Below, piece after piece: positions 37,979 to 47,843 of a stretch of 64,000 bases of DNA (the first letter of the stretch is position 1; each line of letters opens with the position of its first letter). The DNA is from Corynebacterium ulcerans (lineage in GTDB: Bacteria > Actinomycetota > Actinomycetes > Mycobacteriales > Mycobacteriaceae): positions 372,001-436,000 of the forward strand of contig NZ_LT906443.1 of assembly GCF_900187135.1 (NCBI RefSeq), written 5' to 3'. The position numbers and the translations under genes were made by a program. The notes below the pieces were generated by a model that was given only the letters and a program-made list of their open reading frames with translations, ran no database searches and was not told the DNA's origin.

Positions 37979-38743
37979 ATGTCCACTACTCAGCAGCAGG
38001 CACAACAGTTACTAGGAGAGATCCAGCCAGCCCAACACCCGGAACTAAGAGCTGTCACCTTAGCCACTCTTAATGGATCCGCGACCATCAACGGTGTATC
38101 CGGTTTTTCCTCCACTCCTCTGGATGCAGAGATGATCACGGCTGTGCGGGCATGGTCAGATCTCGTGCTGGTTACCTCCGCGACCATCAAGGCCGAATCT
38201 TATGGCCTTGTTTCGCTTTCACTAGAAGTGCAGCTAGAGCGAAAAGCCAGAGGTCAGACTCCCCTTCCCACCCTTGGCATAGTCAGCCGTTCCCTCGATT
38301 TTCCCAGCGATTCGGTTGTCTTTGAACCAAGCGCACGAGATTCTTTACTTGTGATTACTGAGAACGTCGATAAGCAGGACGTCCAGCGGGCGCATCGATA
38401 CCATCAACTCACTGATGCGGGGATCGCCGTTCTTATGGTTTCAGATTTAGAGACTCCCTCAGGCCTCCACTCCGCACTGACAACTCTGCGCAAGAACGAG
38501 TTTTCTCGCATCAGTTGTGAGGGCGGACCATCCTTGTATCGGAAGCTTCTTCAGGCCCAGCTCATTGATATTATTCACCTGACCATCGCACCTGTCATTG
38601 CGTTGCCCGTAGAAACACCCAGCTTTGGCGCCGACTCATCGACCACCACCGCTTTGTATCACTTTGCTGTAGAAGAAACTCTCACGGCCACAGATGGGTC
38701 AGTTTTTCTCAGGCTCAAAGCCACTTCAGGCAACAAACCCTAA
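37979..38743 (+). CDS. Pyrimidine reductase family protein (RibD C-terminal domain)
   Basis: The 254-residue protein is a stand-alone RibD_C/dihydrofolate-reductase-like domain. ATINGVSGFSSTPLD, LVLVTSATIKAESYG and the SCEGGPSLYRKLLQAQLID segment match the NADPH-binding and substrate parts of this family. In M. tuberculosis the gene in this place is Rv2671, a RibD_C protein with some folate-reductase activity, so the substrate may be a pteridine rather than the riboflavin precursor. The ATG is 16 bases after the tRNA terminator with no ribosome site, perhaps leaderless. Confidence 0.82.
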   Translation: MSTTQQQAQQLLGEIQPAQHPELRAVTLATLNGSATINGVSGFSSTPLDAEMITAVRAWSDLVLVTSATIKAESYGLVSLSLEVQLERKARGQTPLPTLGIVSRSLDFPSDSVVFEPSARDSLLVITENVDKQDVQRAHRYHQLTDAGIAVLMVSDLETPSGLHSALTTLRKNEFSRISCEGGPSLYRKLLQAQLIDIIHLTIAPVIALPVETPSFGADSSTTTALYHFAVEETLTATDGSVFLRLKATSGNKP

Positions 38744-38814
38744 CAGCAGATTTTTCGAGGTACTAACCAGTTTCGATCCCCCACCCCACGGGTTTTTCTA
38801 CTACGGTAATCAAA

Positions 38815-40095
38815 GTGACCGAGAATCAAATTACCCGTAGCACCCGTTTTTCTTTCCCTCAATGGTTGCGTCGGCAAGCGGAGATATCCCGCTCGTTCTC
38901 CTACTCCCAACCGGCACTAGCTCAAACGCCATGGGATAGCGCGGGAAAAAAGGCTTTATATCCGCTAGCTATTGGCTTGGTCATATACAGTGTCGCGGTT
39001 TTAGGCGTTAACGGCAGCATCACCGATGATTTCTCTACCGTTTATAATGCTTTACGACGTTTCCTCGACGGAGTTCCTGTCTATAACGAGACATACTATT
39101 TCGTTGACCCGCATTATCTCTATAACCCCGGAGCCACTGTTCTCCTGTCGCCGATAGCCCTAGGCACTCATTTTGCGTTTCAACGCCTGGTATTCATCAT
39201 CGCAAATGCCGCTGCCATCATCGCGGCGCTGGCGCTTCTCACTCGGCTTTTTGGATACTCGCTTAAAAGTGCGGTCTTTCCGCTCGTGATCGCACTCGCC
39301 TTTCTCACAGAAGCTGTAAGAAACACCCTCATCTTTTCCAATATCAACGGAGTCTTGCTTCTAGCTTTTGTCGCTTTTCTCCGATTAACTCTTGATAATC
39401 GGCGGTGGTGGGCTGGAATTATTATTGGCCTGGCGATTGTGGTCAAACCTGTTTTCTTGCCAGTCCTTTTTATCCCGCTAGTTTTGCTGCACTGGCAAAC
39501 CCTGTGTGCTGCGCTGGGAATTCCGATAGTTACCAATATTGTCGGTTGGTTCCTAGTGCCAGGTGCTTCCGAGTACCTTAGCCGTACGGCGCCTTATCTT
39601 AAAGAGGTTCGAGACTACGCCAATAGCTCCTTGCGTGGCATGGCAGTGTACTTTGGTGCGCCGACATGGGTGAGCGCTTTCTTTTTCGTGCTCTTTGCCG
39701 GACTCGTTATTGCGGGGATCCTCTTCCTCCTTCAATGGAGGTCAAAGGAACCTTTGCTGTGGATTACTTCCACAGCATCGCTTCTACTCCTCGCCGGCTT
39801 TTTCTTATCCTCGCTGGGGCAAATGTACTATTCCATGACTCTTTTCCCCCTGCTGTTTACCGTTCTTCTCTCTCGCTCCCCTATGCATACGTGGACAGCC
39901 TGGATCGGTGCACTCCTTGTCCTTGCTCCATTTGATTGGACTTCATCGTATTGGCCGGTAGTAGGCCCTTGGCTCACTACTTTCCAGGCCACTTTTGGCT
40001 GGGGACTGCTCATCATCGCTATCAGCGTCAGTGCCATGGCATGGCGACAGGCGGATGTTAACAACGCTGCTGCGCTGAATCCGTCGACCGCTTAA
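38815..40095 (+). CDS. aftC: Alpha-(1->3)-arabinofuranosyltransferase AftC-like
   Basis: This 426-residue GT-C (GT87/DUF2029) membrane protein has about ten hydrophobic helices. A SITDDFSTVYNALRRFLDG segment carries the acidic residues of the first extracellular loop, and PVYNETYYFVDPHYLYNPG follows. The gene order RibD_C - this gene - msrB matches Rv2671-Rv2673-Rv2674, in which Rv2673 is AftC, the enzyme that branches cell-wall arabinan. The start is a GTG at 38815. The AftC name rests on family plus synteny. Confidence 0.8.
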   Translation: MTENQITRSTRFSFPQWLRRQAEISRSFSYSQPALAQTPWDSAGKKALYPLAIGLVIYSVAVLGVNGSITDDFSTVYNALRRFLDGVPVYNETYYFVDPHYLYNPGATVLLSPIALGTHFAFQRLVFIIANAAAIIAALALLTRLFGYSLKSAVFPLVIALAFLTEAVRNTLIFSNINGVLLLAFVAFLRLTLDNRRWWAGIIIGLAIVVKPVFLPVLFIPLVLLHWQTLCAALGIPIVTNIVGWFLVPGASEYLSRTAPYLKEVRDYANSSLRGMAVYFGAPTWVSAFFFVLFAGLVIAGILFLLQWRSKEPLLWITSTASLLLLAGFFLSSLGQMYYSMTLFPLLFTVLLSRSPMHTWTAWIGALLVLAPFDWTSSYWPVVGPWLTTFQATFGWGLLIIAISVSAMAWRQADVNNAAALNPSTA

Positions 40096-40225
40096 ATCTC
40101 GAAGAAGTTCCAAAAAGCACTCTGCCCTATCTTCCCTTTTTATTCAGCACTTATCCTGCGACTTCACATCGAAAGCTACCATAATCCTGCTGTATTGCTG
40201 TTAAATTCCTGAATCGGCTCATAAA

Positions 40226-40254
40226 GGGAAATATCAGGAAAGCCCGCGCGTTGA
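40226..40254 (+). promoter_or_regulatory. ECF (SigH-type) promoter candidate for msrB
   Basis: GGGAAA (40226-40231) and CGTTGA (40249-40254) are 17 bases apart, fitting the SigH pattern GGAAY-N16-19-CGTT. The start would be about 55 bases before the msrB ATG. Confidence 0.55.
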
Positions 40255-40318
40255 TAGATACATAAGATCCATTGGCGCTTGGTCTTCCGAGCCCGTCGAC
40301 TAACAAGGAGTGCTTATT

Positions 40319-40729
40319 ATGACTAACTTCAAGCTGATTTCCGACGATCAGTGGCGGCAACGACTCAGCGCTGAAGAATATCGGGTTCTGCGACAAGCTG
40401 GGACTGAAGCTCCTCACGTTGGCAAATACACCAATACAAAGACCGAAGGCGTTTATTCCTGTCGGGCGTGTGGAACTGAACTGTTCAGATCCACAGAGAA
40501 ATTTGATTCCCATTGCGGGTGGCCTTCGTTTTTCTCCCCACTAGCAGGGGACAAAATTATCGAGCGCTCCGACACCTCGCTAGGAATGGTGCGTACCGAG
40601 GTCCTGTGCGCCACCTGCAACTCACACCTAGGCCATGTTTTCGCAGGGGAAGGCTATTCCACTCCTACAGATCTGCGCTATTGCATTAACTCAATCTGCC
40701 TTGAGTTAGAAGAGAAGCCCGTCGACTAA
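40319..40729 (+). CDS. msrB: Peptide-methionine (R)-S-oxide reductase
   Basis: MsrB repairs methionine-R-sulfoxide in proteins. The ATG at 40319 follows AAGGAG, giving 136 residues. Two zinc CxxC pairs (CRACG, CATCN), the core FDSHCGWPSFF and the catalytic Cys in RYCINS are all present. It is monocistronic with its own terminator and a SigH-type promoter candidate, fitting oxidative-stress control. Confidence 0.95.
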   Translation: MTNFKLISDDQWRQRLSAEEYRVLRQAGTEAPHVGKYTNTKTEGVYSCRACGTELFRSTEKFDSHCGWPSFFSPLAGDKIIERSDTSLGMVRTEVLCATCNSHLGHVFAGEGYSTPTDLRYCINSICLELEEKPVD

Positions 40730-40740
40730 ATAAAACCACT

Positions 40741-40793
40741 ACTCCCCTCGCCTATGAGCCCACACAGCGGCTGAGCCGAGGGGAGTATTTTTA
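40741..40793. terminator. Terminator between msrB and hemQ
   Basis: Arms ACTCCCCTCG (40741-40750) and CGAGGGGAGT (40777-40786) are followed by ATTTTTAAAA. Confidence 0.85.
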
Positions 40794-40806
40794 AAAACCA
40801 GAAGCG

Positions 40807-41511
40807 TTATGGCAGTACAGAAATCACATCGCCGATAGTCGTTACTCGCTTACCGGTGAAGAAAGGAACCTCTTCACGTACGTGAAGCCGCGCCTTGGTG
40901 TAACGCATCTGATGCATCAAATCAACGATGCGGTCCAAGCTCGGTGCTTCAAAGGCCAGCATCCACTCATAATCACCCAAGGCAAAAGCGGGGACAGTGT
41001 TAGCGCGAACATCTGGGTATTCGCGGGCTGCTTGACCATGCTCAACCAAGATGGCACGACGCTCTTGTGGATCCATAAGGTACCAGTCATAAGAACGCAC
41101 GAAAGGATACACAGTGATCCACTGACCGGGCTCTTCTCCCATAATGAATGAGGGAAGGTGTGAACGGTTAAACTCTGCAGGACGGTGGAGTGAGTTACCT
41201 AGCCAGAAGACCTCTGTGGTCTGCCCCAGCACGGTGTCTCGACGGAACCTGCAGTATGCATCCTGAATCTGTTCAAATTCCTCTGCAATCCACCAGATCA
41301 TAAAGTCAGCTTCAGCCCGGCACCCCGACAAGTCATAAATTCCGCGGACGGAAACTACACCTTCGCGTTCCAGCTCAGCGAAAAAGCCCTGTGCCTGAGC
41401 GATGATATCGCTTCTGTCTGTTCCCAAAGCTCCTGGTATCGCTTTAAACGTCACAAATTGCGAATACCTTTGCAAACTATTCAATTCGTCGAAGTTAATC
41501 TTCTTTGCCAC
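40807..41511 (-). CDS. hemQ: Coproheme decarboxylase HemQ (chlorite dismutase family)
   Basis: HemQ converts coproheme III to heme b in the coproporphyrin-dependent heme pathway of Gram-positive bacteria. The 234-residue protein shows GIYDLSGCRAEADFMIWW and FVRSYDWYLMDPQERR with the conserved family residues, and a C-terminal FTGKRVTTI end. The GTG at 41511 follows AAAGG. It matches Rv2676c in position. Confidence 0.93.
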   Translation of the reverse strand: MAKKINFDELNSLQRYSQFVTFKAIPGALGTDRSDIIAQAQGFFAELEREGVVSVRGIYDLSGCRAEADFMIWWIAEEFEQIQDAYCRFRRDTVLGQTTEVFWLGNSLHRPAEFNRSHLPSFIMGEEPGQWITVYPFVRSYDWYLMDPQERRAILVEHGQAAREYPDVRANTVPAFALGDYEWMLAFEAPSLDRIVDLMHQMRYTKARLHVREEVPFFTGKRVTTIGDVISVLP

Positions 41512-41745
41512 TGCATAGCCTTTCTGTCTGCACCTAGTTGCCGTCTATAACGTGTTCGTAGTAATCAGACAGAAATCCTGGAGAAAGCGACTCTGTAAAT
41601 CGTCCCATCCACCAAAACTCCCGTCTTGCTATCAATCTTAAGTTTTATTCCAGCTCACGGTCAAAGAATCTTCGTCGCGCGCAGGCTACATCTCCTGTCT
41701 ACCCCATCTCACGTCGACTTATTTCCTATACAGGGTTCAAGCACT

Positions 41746-42411
41746 ATGCACTTCCGGCGCGCCTCCAACCAAACGTGCACAGCAAAAGTTACGTTCTCCT
41801 TTGTGACTGATTCTCAAGCACCGTCGACGCCCAATATCTCGGACGCCACGGACTCAACCCCACTGGAGTTTTCCCAGGCGGTCGAATCTATGCATCAGGC
41901 TATGCTGCGTCCTGAGATCACTTTGGGGACAATCCGTCCCCCGCAGCGTCTTGCTCCGTTTAGCCACGCAATCGGCCTAGAGGTATCTGACCCAACTCAG
42001 GGCTCGCGTATCCCTGACCACAGCGATGGAGACGCTTTCGGCCGGCTCATCCTCCTTCATGACCCTCATTCCGAGGACTCATGGGAAGGAACCATGCGCC
42101 TTGTTGCTTATATCCAAGCAGATATGGATGCTTCTGTAGCCAACGATCCTTTGCTCCCAGAGGTTGCATGGGAATGGCTGACTGAAGGACTTGCAGATGC
42201 AGGTTTTAGCAACTTAGGCGGAACAGTGACATCTACGTCTTCAGTTCGCTTTGGAGACATCGGTGGACCACCAAGGGCATATCAAGTTGAGATGCGGGCA
42301 TCATGGACCGCGGAATCCTATGATCTTGCACCTCATGTCCTCGCTTTTTCAAAGGTACTTGCCAACGTCGCAGGTCTGCCTCCTGAGGGCATTTCAGCAA
42401 TAGGCCGCTAA
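41746..42411 (+). CDS. DUF3000-family protein
   Basis: The 221-residue protein belongs to the actinobacterial DUF3000 family (PEITLGTIRPPQRLAPFSHAIGLEV and SVRFGDIGGPPRAYQVEMRASW are typical). The ATG at 41746 has only a weak AGGG site; the frame is open upstream. No cysteine cluster or membrane helix is seen. It is always next to the RNase D gene (11 bases here), so it may work with RNA processing. Function unknown. Confidence 0.78.
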   Translation: MHFRRASNQTCTAKVTFSFVTDSQAPSTPNISDATDSTPLEFSQAVESMHQAMLRPEITLGTIRPPQRLAPFSHAIGLEVSDPTQGSRIPDHSDGDAFGRLILLHDPHSEDSWEGTMRLVAYIQADMDASVANDPLLPEVAWEWLTEGLADAGFSNLGGTVTSTSSVRFGDIGGPPRAYQVEMRASWTAESYDLAPHVLAFSKVLANVAGLPPEGISAIGR

Positions 42412-42421
42412 TACTTACATT

Positions 42422-43627
42422 ATGCCCGAGCTTCTCGACGAACCCAGGGAGGGCCTTCCTCCACTGTGCACTACGGTAGAAGAAATAGCTGATGCAGCGC
42501 GTCTTCTCGAATCTGGAACTGGACCGTTTGCTGTAGATACAGAACGTGCCTCAGGATTCCGTTATGACGATCGTGCTTTTCTTCTACAAATCCGTAGAAG
42601 GCAAGCCGGCACGGTGCTTATCGACCCTTCAATCCATCCCGAGGCTGTCACTCAGCACCTCGGAAGAGTGCTCAACTTCCATACTTGGGTCATTCACGCG
42701 GCCCCCAGTGATCTACCGTGCCTGCACGAATTGGGACTGCGCCCTTCTAATATTTTTGATACCGAACTTGCCGGCAGGCTCATCGGTATGCCGCGCGTCA
42801 ACCTTGCCGCAATGACCGAAGAAATCGTCGGCTTCACATTGCTCAAAGGACATGGCGCAGAGGATTGGTCCACACGTCCCCTTCCTACAGACTGGCTAAA
42901 CTATGCAGCTCTAGACGTAGAAACTCTCTTAGACCTTGCTGATGCAATGGCGGAGCTACTCGATTCTCAAGGCAAGCTCGATTGGGCTGAACAAGAGTTT
43001 GCCCACCTTGTCCACATGGAATATGACACTCCGCGCTCGCCTAAACAGTGGATAGATCTTAAAGGAATTGGTTCCATCAAAGATCCCGAGCAACTTGTCG
43101 TGGCCAGAGAAGTCTGGAATGCACGAGAGAAGGAAGCCTACGAAGTGGACAAGGCCGTGTCTCGTATACTGCCTGATAAAGCAGTCATCGGTTTAGCACT
43201 TTCCATGCCTCAGAGTGTACGTGCAGTAGAACGATCACCCGGTTATCCTTCCCGATTACGGAAGGCATCTCGTAGGTGGTTGAGCGTTGTCACGGCTGCC
43301 CGCAAGCTTCCCTCTAGTCAATGGCCGCAAAGGAATCCTCGCCCACCGCGCCCTTATCCTCCCAAATCTTTGTGGGGACGCGACTATCCTGAGGTCTTGG
43401 CGGCCTGGGAGGACGTACAGCGCTCGTTAAGCTCCCTGTCTCTCCACCTGGAGATTCCCGTCGAGAATATTCTTCAGCCCTCAGCTCTCCGAGAAATCGT
43501 CTGGCTGTGCTGCACCACATACTCGATTGTCTCCCATGACGATCTTGTACAGGCTTTACGCGATCACCAGGCGCGCGAGTGGCAAATTCAGATTGTCCTC
43601 GACCCGCTGCGCCGCAAGCTCCTATAA
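42422..43627 (+). CDS. rnd: Ribonuclease D-like 3'-5' exonuclease with HRDC domain
   Basis: The 401-residue protein has a DEDD exonuclease domain: Asp-Thr-Glu in FAVDTERASG (near residue 40), IHAAPSDLPCL, FDTELAGRL and the closing NYAALDVETLLDLAD with Tyr and Asp. An HRDC domain follows (LVVAREVWNAREKEAYEVDKAVSRILPD). It trims stable RNA 3' ends. It follows the DUF3000 gene on the same strand and converges on dxs. Confidence 0.9.
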   Translation: MPELLDEPREGLPPLCTTVEEIADAARLLESGTGPFAVDTERASGFRYDDRAFLLQIRRRQAGTVLIDPSIHPEAVTQHLGRVLNFHTWVIHAAPSDLPCLHELGLRPSNIFDTELAGRLIGMPRVNLAAMTEEIVGFTLLKGHGAEDWSTRPLPTDWLNYAALDVETLLDLADAMAELLDSQGKLDWAEQEFAHLVHMEYDTPRSPKQWIDLKGIGSIKDPEQLVVAREVWNAREKEAYEVDKAVSRILPDKAVIGLALSMPQSVRAVERSPGYPSRLRKASRRWLSVVTAARKLPSSQWPQRNPRPPRPYPPKSLWGRDYPEVLAAWEDVQRSLSSLSLHLEIPVENILQPSALREIVWLCCTTYSIVSHDDLVQALRDHQAREWQIQIVLDPLRRKLL

Positions 43628-43651
43628 AAGCTTTTCGACGCAGCCTCTCCG

Positions 43652-45571
43652 CTATTCCGCTTCTGCTTCACTAGGGCCAAAGAGATCTTCCGCCCAACCA
43701 CAAATAGCAGTGGTCACACTATGAGAGTCGAGTCCCACCATCTTAAGAAGTTCGCTTCTCGACGCATGCTCAGGGAACACTTCCGGGAAGGCTAAGTTCC
43801 GAACCGGAACATCAATTTCTGCAGCGTTAAGAGCCTCATTGATCATCGAGCCAATACCACCATGGATAATGCCATCTTCGATGGTGACCACGAGGTCATG
43901 ATCTGCTGCCATAGCAATAAGCGACGGTGCAACAGGTGAAACCCATCGCGGATCCACCACTGTTACGTTTAGCCCCTCTTCAATCAAGGTCGAACATGCT
44001 TCCATCGCGGTCTTCGCCATAATGCCTGCTGCAACGATCAAAATGCTAGGCGAATCACTATCAGCACCTTCAGTGTCCGCATAAGCCAACACCTCCGCAC
44101 CGTCGTCAAGCCTCATGAGGGCGGGGATCTCCTCAGGAAGATTTCCTTTGGGGAATCTGACCACCGTGGGACCATCGATAGATACCGCTTCACGGAAGAG
44201 CTCTTTAAGCTGCGATCCATCGCGCGGCGCCGCAACACGCATCCCCGGGATCACCGATGTTATCGCAAAATCCCATACACCATTATGGCTTGCTCCATCA
44301 GAACCAGTTACGCCTGCTCTGTCCAGCACGATGGTGACCGGCAGTTCAAGGAGGCTGACGTCCATGATCATCTGGTCAAACGCCCGATTGAGGAATGTCG
44401 AATACACTGCGACAACAGGGTGTAGGCCGCCCAAGGCTAGACCCGCTGCAGAGGTCATCGCATGTTGTTCAGCGATCCCTACGTCAAAAAATCTCTCCGG
44501 ATAGGCTTCCCCAAAGGCCGATAAACCAGTCGGGCCTGCCATCGCAGCGGTAATGGCCACGATGTCCTGGCGTTCCTTGCCGACCTCCACAAGTTCCTTG
44601 CTAAACACAGACGTCCAGCCGGGACTTTTTGTTCCTACGGGTTCACCTGTCTTGGGGTTAATAACACCCGTGGAGTGCATGAGTTCCGCAACATCATTTT
44701 CTGCGGGGGCATAGCCTTTGCCTTTTTCGGTAACCACATGAACAATCAGCGGACCTTTATGATCACGTCCATAGCGGAGCGCAGTTTCTACAGCCTTGAT
44801 GTTATGCCCATTAACCGGACCAATGTACTTCATTCCCAGCTCAGGGAACATTTCTGTGGGAATAACGCTAGATTTAACGCCTTCTTTGAATGCATGAAGC
44901 GCTTCAAAAGTTCGCTCACCCACCCAGCCAAGGGCCTTCAGCGTGCTCTTCCCCTGCTCCATCATCTTGTCGTAGAACGGCTGCATCCGAAGGCCCGCTA
45001 AGTTATCGGCAAAACCACCGATCGTAGGAGAATAACTGCGGCCATTGTCGTTGACCACGATCACAACATTGCGATCCTTGCCCATTGCGATGTTATTGAG
45101 AGCCTCCCAACACATCCCGCCGGTCAAAGCGCCATCGCCAACAATCGCAACGACGTTGCGATGGGTTTCTCCTTGAATCTCAAACGCCTTGGACAAACCA
45201 TCGGCGTACGACAATGCTGCTGAAGCGTGTGAAGATTCGGTCCAGTCGTGAGGGCTTTCTGCACGGTCTGTATAGCCGGACAAGCCTCCCTTTTGCCTCA
45301 GCGAGTCAAACAGCCCCCCGCGACCCGTCAGGATCTTATGAACATAGGACTGATGTGACGTATCAAAAATAATGGGATCCGAAGGAGAAGAAAAGACACG
45401 ATGCAGAGCAATCGTCAGCTCAACTACTCCGAGATTTGGCCCCAGGTGCCCTCCGGTAGCAGATACTTTTTCAACAAGAAATTCTCTAATCTCTGCAGCA
45501 AGCGCATCAAGCTCATCAAAAGAGAGCCTTTTCACGTCGGCCGGAGACGAGACGGTGTGAAGAATACCCAT
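43652..45571 (-). CDS. dxs: 1-deoxy-D-xylulose-5-phosphate synthase
   Basis: DXS condenses pyruvate and glyceraldehyde-3-phosphate to DXP, the first step of the MEP isoprenoid pathway. The thiamine-diphosphate motif [17 protein letters not shown]...VVIVVNDN lies near residue 150, and the transketolase-type [15 protein letters not shown] near residue 430. I choose the ATG at 45571 (MGILHTV), giving 639 residues; a GTG five codons upstream sits on the ribosome site. A good promoter lies far upstream, so the message has a long leader. Confidence 0.95.
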   Translation of the reverse strand: MGILHTVSSPADVKRLSFDELDALAAEIREFLVEKVSATGGHLGPNLGVVELTIALHRVFSSPSDPIIFDTSHQSYVHKILTGRGGLFDSLRQKGGLSGYTDRAESPHDWTESSHASAALSYADGLSKAFEIQGETHRNVVAIVGDGALTGGMCWEALNNIAMGKDRNVVIVVNDNGRSYSPTIGGFADNLAGLRMQPFYDKMMEQGKSTLKALGWVGERTFEALHAFKEGVKSSVIPTEMFPELGMKYIGPVNGHNIKAVETALRYGRDHKGPLIVHVVTEKGKGYAPAENDVAELMHSTGVINPKTGEPVGTKSPGWTSVFSKELVEVGKERQDIVAITAAMAGPTGLSAFGEAYPERFFDVGIAEQHAMTSAAGLALGGLHPVVAVYSTFLNRAFDQMIMDVSLLELPVTIVLDRAGVTGSDGASHNGVWDFAITSVIPGMRVAAPRDGSQLKELFREAVSIDGPTVVRFPKGNLPEEIPALMRLDDGAEVLAYADTEGADSDSPSILIVAAGIMAKTAMEACSTLIEEGLNVTVVDPRWVSPVAPSLIAMAADHDLVVTIEDGIIHGGIGSMINEALNAAEIDVPVRNLAFPEVFPEHASRSELLKMVGLDSHSVTTAICGWAEDLFGPSEAEAE

Positions 45572-45724
45572 GGAGGAAAGGCGCACCCTTTCATTGATCG
45601 CGGACGACGGGCTTAGCTGTTAGCACTCTCCGCTAAGGATAGTGGAGAGCTCTACGGTCTGAGGAGACATGCGATTGGGGGCGCATGCAGCTACAAGCCT
45701 GAAGTGACAAAAATTCTTAAACGC

Positions 45725-45752
45725 ATTCTACTCCGTCATGTACTCCGACTAA
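45725..45752 (-). promoter_or_regulatory. Promoter candidate for dxs, with long leader
   Basis: On the minus strand TTAGTC (45752-45747) and TAGAAT (45730-45725) are 16 bases apart. The leader to the dxs ATG would be about 147 bases and includes a CTCTCC...GGAGAG hairpin at 45626-45650. Confidence 0.5.
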
Positions 45753-45792
45753 TAAAGCCCACCACTTTCGCATGTCGCCACAAGCGCACGAA

Positions 45793-47112
45793 TTAAAGTT
45801 TGCGGCCCTTATCGCGCACCAATAAGCCGAGGGTCTCAAAATGATGAGTACCTGGAAAAGCATCCACAAGCTGGAGACGAATCAATGCGTACCCGTTTTC
45901 CAACCAATACGACATATCACGAGCAAAAGTGGCAGGATCGCAACCAATATGAACAACAACCTCAGGCGACGCTAGCGCAATATCATCAATGACTGCTCGC
46001 CCAGCTCCCACTCGTGGCGGGTCGAGCACCACTGCAACAGGCTTTGGTAGCCTCGGCACAGCCCGCTCCACCAGCGAGGAGTGGAAGACCACCCGTTTGG
46101 CGCCGTGGATGCTTCTTAGAGCATGTTTTCCAGCTTTTGCAGCTTCTGGCGCTAGCTCCACAGAGTGGATAGTGCTGTCTTCTCCCAGCCCCTCCAACAT
46201 TGCGGGCACAAAAGCTCCTGCCCCACCATAGAGGTCCCATCCAATGGGTTTGCCGTTAACAGCATCCTTGAGGTTAAGCTCCTGCAGCGTAGTTTTCATC
46301 CAGCGTTGGATAGTAGAAGCATAATGCTGGGCCGAAGCCTTATGTGCCTGCCAAAAAGCTGTTGCTGGAATAGTAAATTGTGCGTTGTCGATGACCTGAG
46401 TAACGTTGCCGTCGCCTTCCAATACTTTTTGAATCGACTCAGCACGTTGCCCTCGCGATGGCTTTCGTGTTTCCACGACTGAGCGTTTACCTTCATCGTC
46501 CAGGACGACCACAATCTGAGAACCTGGCGTGAACGTAAAGTTCACTGCCGCTCCTTCAGATTCGACGATCCCGTCCAACAAGCCTGGAACAGCTTGTGAA
46601 CAACGATGATGCGCCACTATGTCGTGGGAGTTGCGACGACGAAAACCGGCGTTCCCCAGAGCATCGACACCCAGGCGCATCCGGGTGCGCCAACCCACTG
46701 GTTCCCCAATAGTCTGCACATCAATAGCAGGAATATCAGTGATCTTGCCTAAACGATGAAGCTGGTCTTTCAAAATATGTGCTTTGAACTGAGCTTCTTC
46801 TTCAGGCTTAATATCTCCTAGGTCACAGCATCCGGCGCCATGCAACGCTGCCAGACATCTATTGACTGTTCTAAGATCAGATGCTCGTATCACTGCATCC
46901 AGTTCCGCACGAGCAAATTTTTTCTTCACCTGCGTAATTGTGGCCTCGACTACATCCCCGGGATAGGTATTAGGAACAAAAACCACCCGCCCCTCAGACA
47001 AGGCTATTCCTTCGCCCCCATGTGCTGACCGCTCAATGGTCAACTCGACTTTTGTTCCCTTATGCAGGGTTACATTCGATCCCTCGGGAATACCCGCTGC
47101 CGTCTCAGTCAT
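45793..47112 (-). CDS. TrmA/RumA-type RNA m5U methyltransferase
   Basis: The 439-residue protein has an N-terminal TRAM domain (KVELTIERSAHGGEGIAL), a Cys-bearing segment (CLAALHGAGCCDLG), the SAM site WDLYGGAGAFVPAM, and the nucleophile Cys in VVHIGCDPATFARDMSYW with the preceding DPPRVGAG. The cysteine spacing differs from the classical four-Cys iron-sulfur site. It should methylate a uridine in tRNA or rRNA. It abuts the DUF3159 gene, so they are cotranscribed. Confidence 0.87.
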   Translation of the reverse strand: MTETAAGIPEGSNVTLHKGTKVELTIERSAHGGEGIALSEGRVVFVPNTYPGDVVEATITQVKKKFARAELDAVIRASDLRTVNRCLAALHGAGCCDLGDIKPEEEAQFKAHILKDQLHRLGKITDIPAIDVQTIGEPVGWRTRMRLGVDALGNAGFRRRNSHDIVAHHRCSQAVPGLLDGIVESEGAAVNFTFTPGSQIVVVLDDEGKRSVVETRKPSRGQRAESIQKVLEGDGNVTQVIDNAQFTIPATAFWQAHKASAQHYASTIQRWMKTTLQELNLKDAVNGKPIGWDLYGGAGAFVPAMLEGLGEDSTIHSVELAPEAAKAGKHALRSIHGAKRVVFHSSLVERAVPRLPKPVAVVLDPPRVGAGRAVIDDIALASPEVVVHIGCDPATFARDMSYWLENGYALIRLQLVDAFPGTHHFETLGLLVRDKGRKL

Positions 47113-47817
47113 TTATTTATGTCCTTCTTGAGGATCGACAGGGTTAGCTTCCCGATCCGCAGTTTCTTCTACAGGCATATTTTGCTCTGTGGCCATCGCA
47201 CGTGCGGCTTTCTTAACCATCCACACCGTAAGTAGCGTGACTAATCCGGTAAGCGGCCAGCCCATGAGAATACGTGCAAGCGCTAGCGCATTCGTTGCGT
47301 CTGCATCATAAAGATTACGCTGAACTACAAAGCGCGTTGCAAATACTAAGGCCCATCCGAGAGTAGCGACAGCATAAGCACGACGCGCCGTGACGTTTGT
47401 TCTCCACGCCATGCCTTCGCCATTGATCCCCTTCCAGATGATTCCGACCATAGGCCATCGCACGATCAAGGAGACTATAAACACGAGAGACATCAAGCCT
47501 GACATCCAGATGCCATAAAGGAAATAGCCTTTGGCGTCTCCAGTCCACCATGCGATTGCCGCGCAAATTCCTACTCCGATAAACCCTGAGATAGCAGGCT
47601 GAAGATTTTCTTTCCGCATCAGGCGCCACACTGTGACTGCTATCGCTATCGCGATCGCAGCCAAGAGGCCAATATTAAGACCCCATGTGTTGTTGATTGG
47701 AACAAAAACCAGGATAGGCAAAGTCGAGGAGACTAAGCCTCCAAGACCACCCATCTGGTCCAAAAACGTACCAGTATCTTTGGTTTTTCCTTCAGGTTCT
47801 GTAACAGAAGAGTCCAC
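47113..47817 (-). CDS. DUF3159 membrane protein
   Basis: The 234-residue protein has five to six membrane helices, with ILVFVPINNTWGLNIGLLAA and GYFLYGIWMSGLMSLVFIVSLIVRWP, and matches the actinobacterial DUF3159 family (Rv2693c). The start is a GTG at 47817 after AAAGGA. It is between the DUF3710 gene and the RNA methyltransferase, an arrangement kept in actinobacteria. Function unknown. Confidence 0.85.
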   Translation of the reverse strand: MDSSVTEPEGKTKDTGTFLDQMGGLGGLVSSTLPILVFVPINNTWGLNIGLLAAIAIAIAVTVWRLMRKENLQPAISGFIGVGICAAIAWWTGDAKGYFLYGIWMSGLMSLVFIVSLIVRWPMVGIIWKGINGEGMAWRTNVTARRAYAVATLGWALVFATRFVVQRNLYDADATNALALARILMGWPLTGLVTLLTVWMVKKAARAMATEQNMPVEETADREANPVDPQEGHK

Positions 47818-47843
47818 TTAATTCCTTTATTACTATCAGTGGT

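Noticed and set aside
40226..40254. Two GGAAA elements before msrB, the second at 40237
   Set aside because: Only the first has a CGTT at the right distance; the second would give a six- to seven-base spacer.
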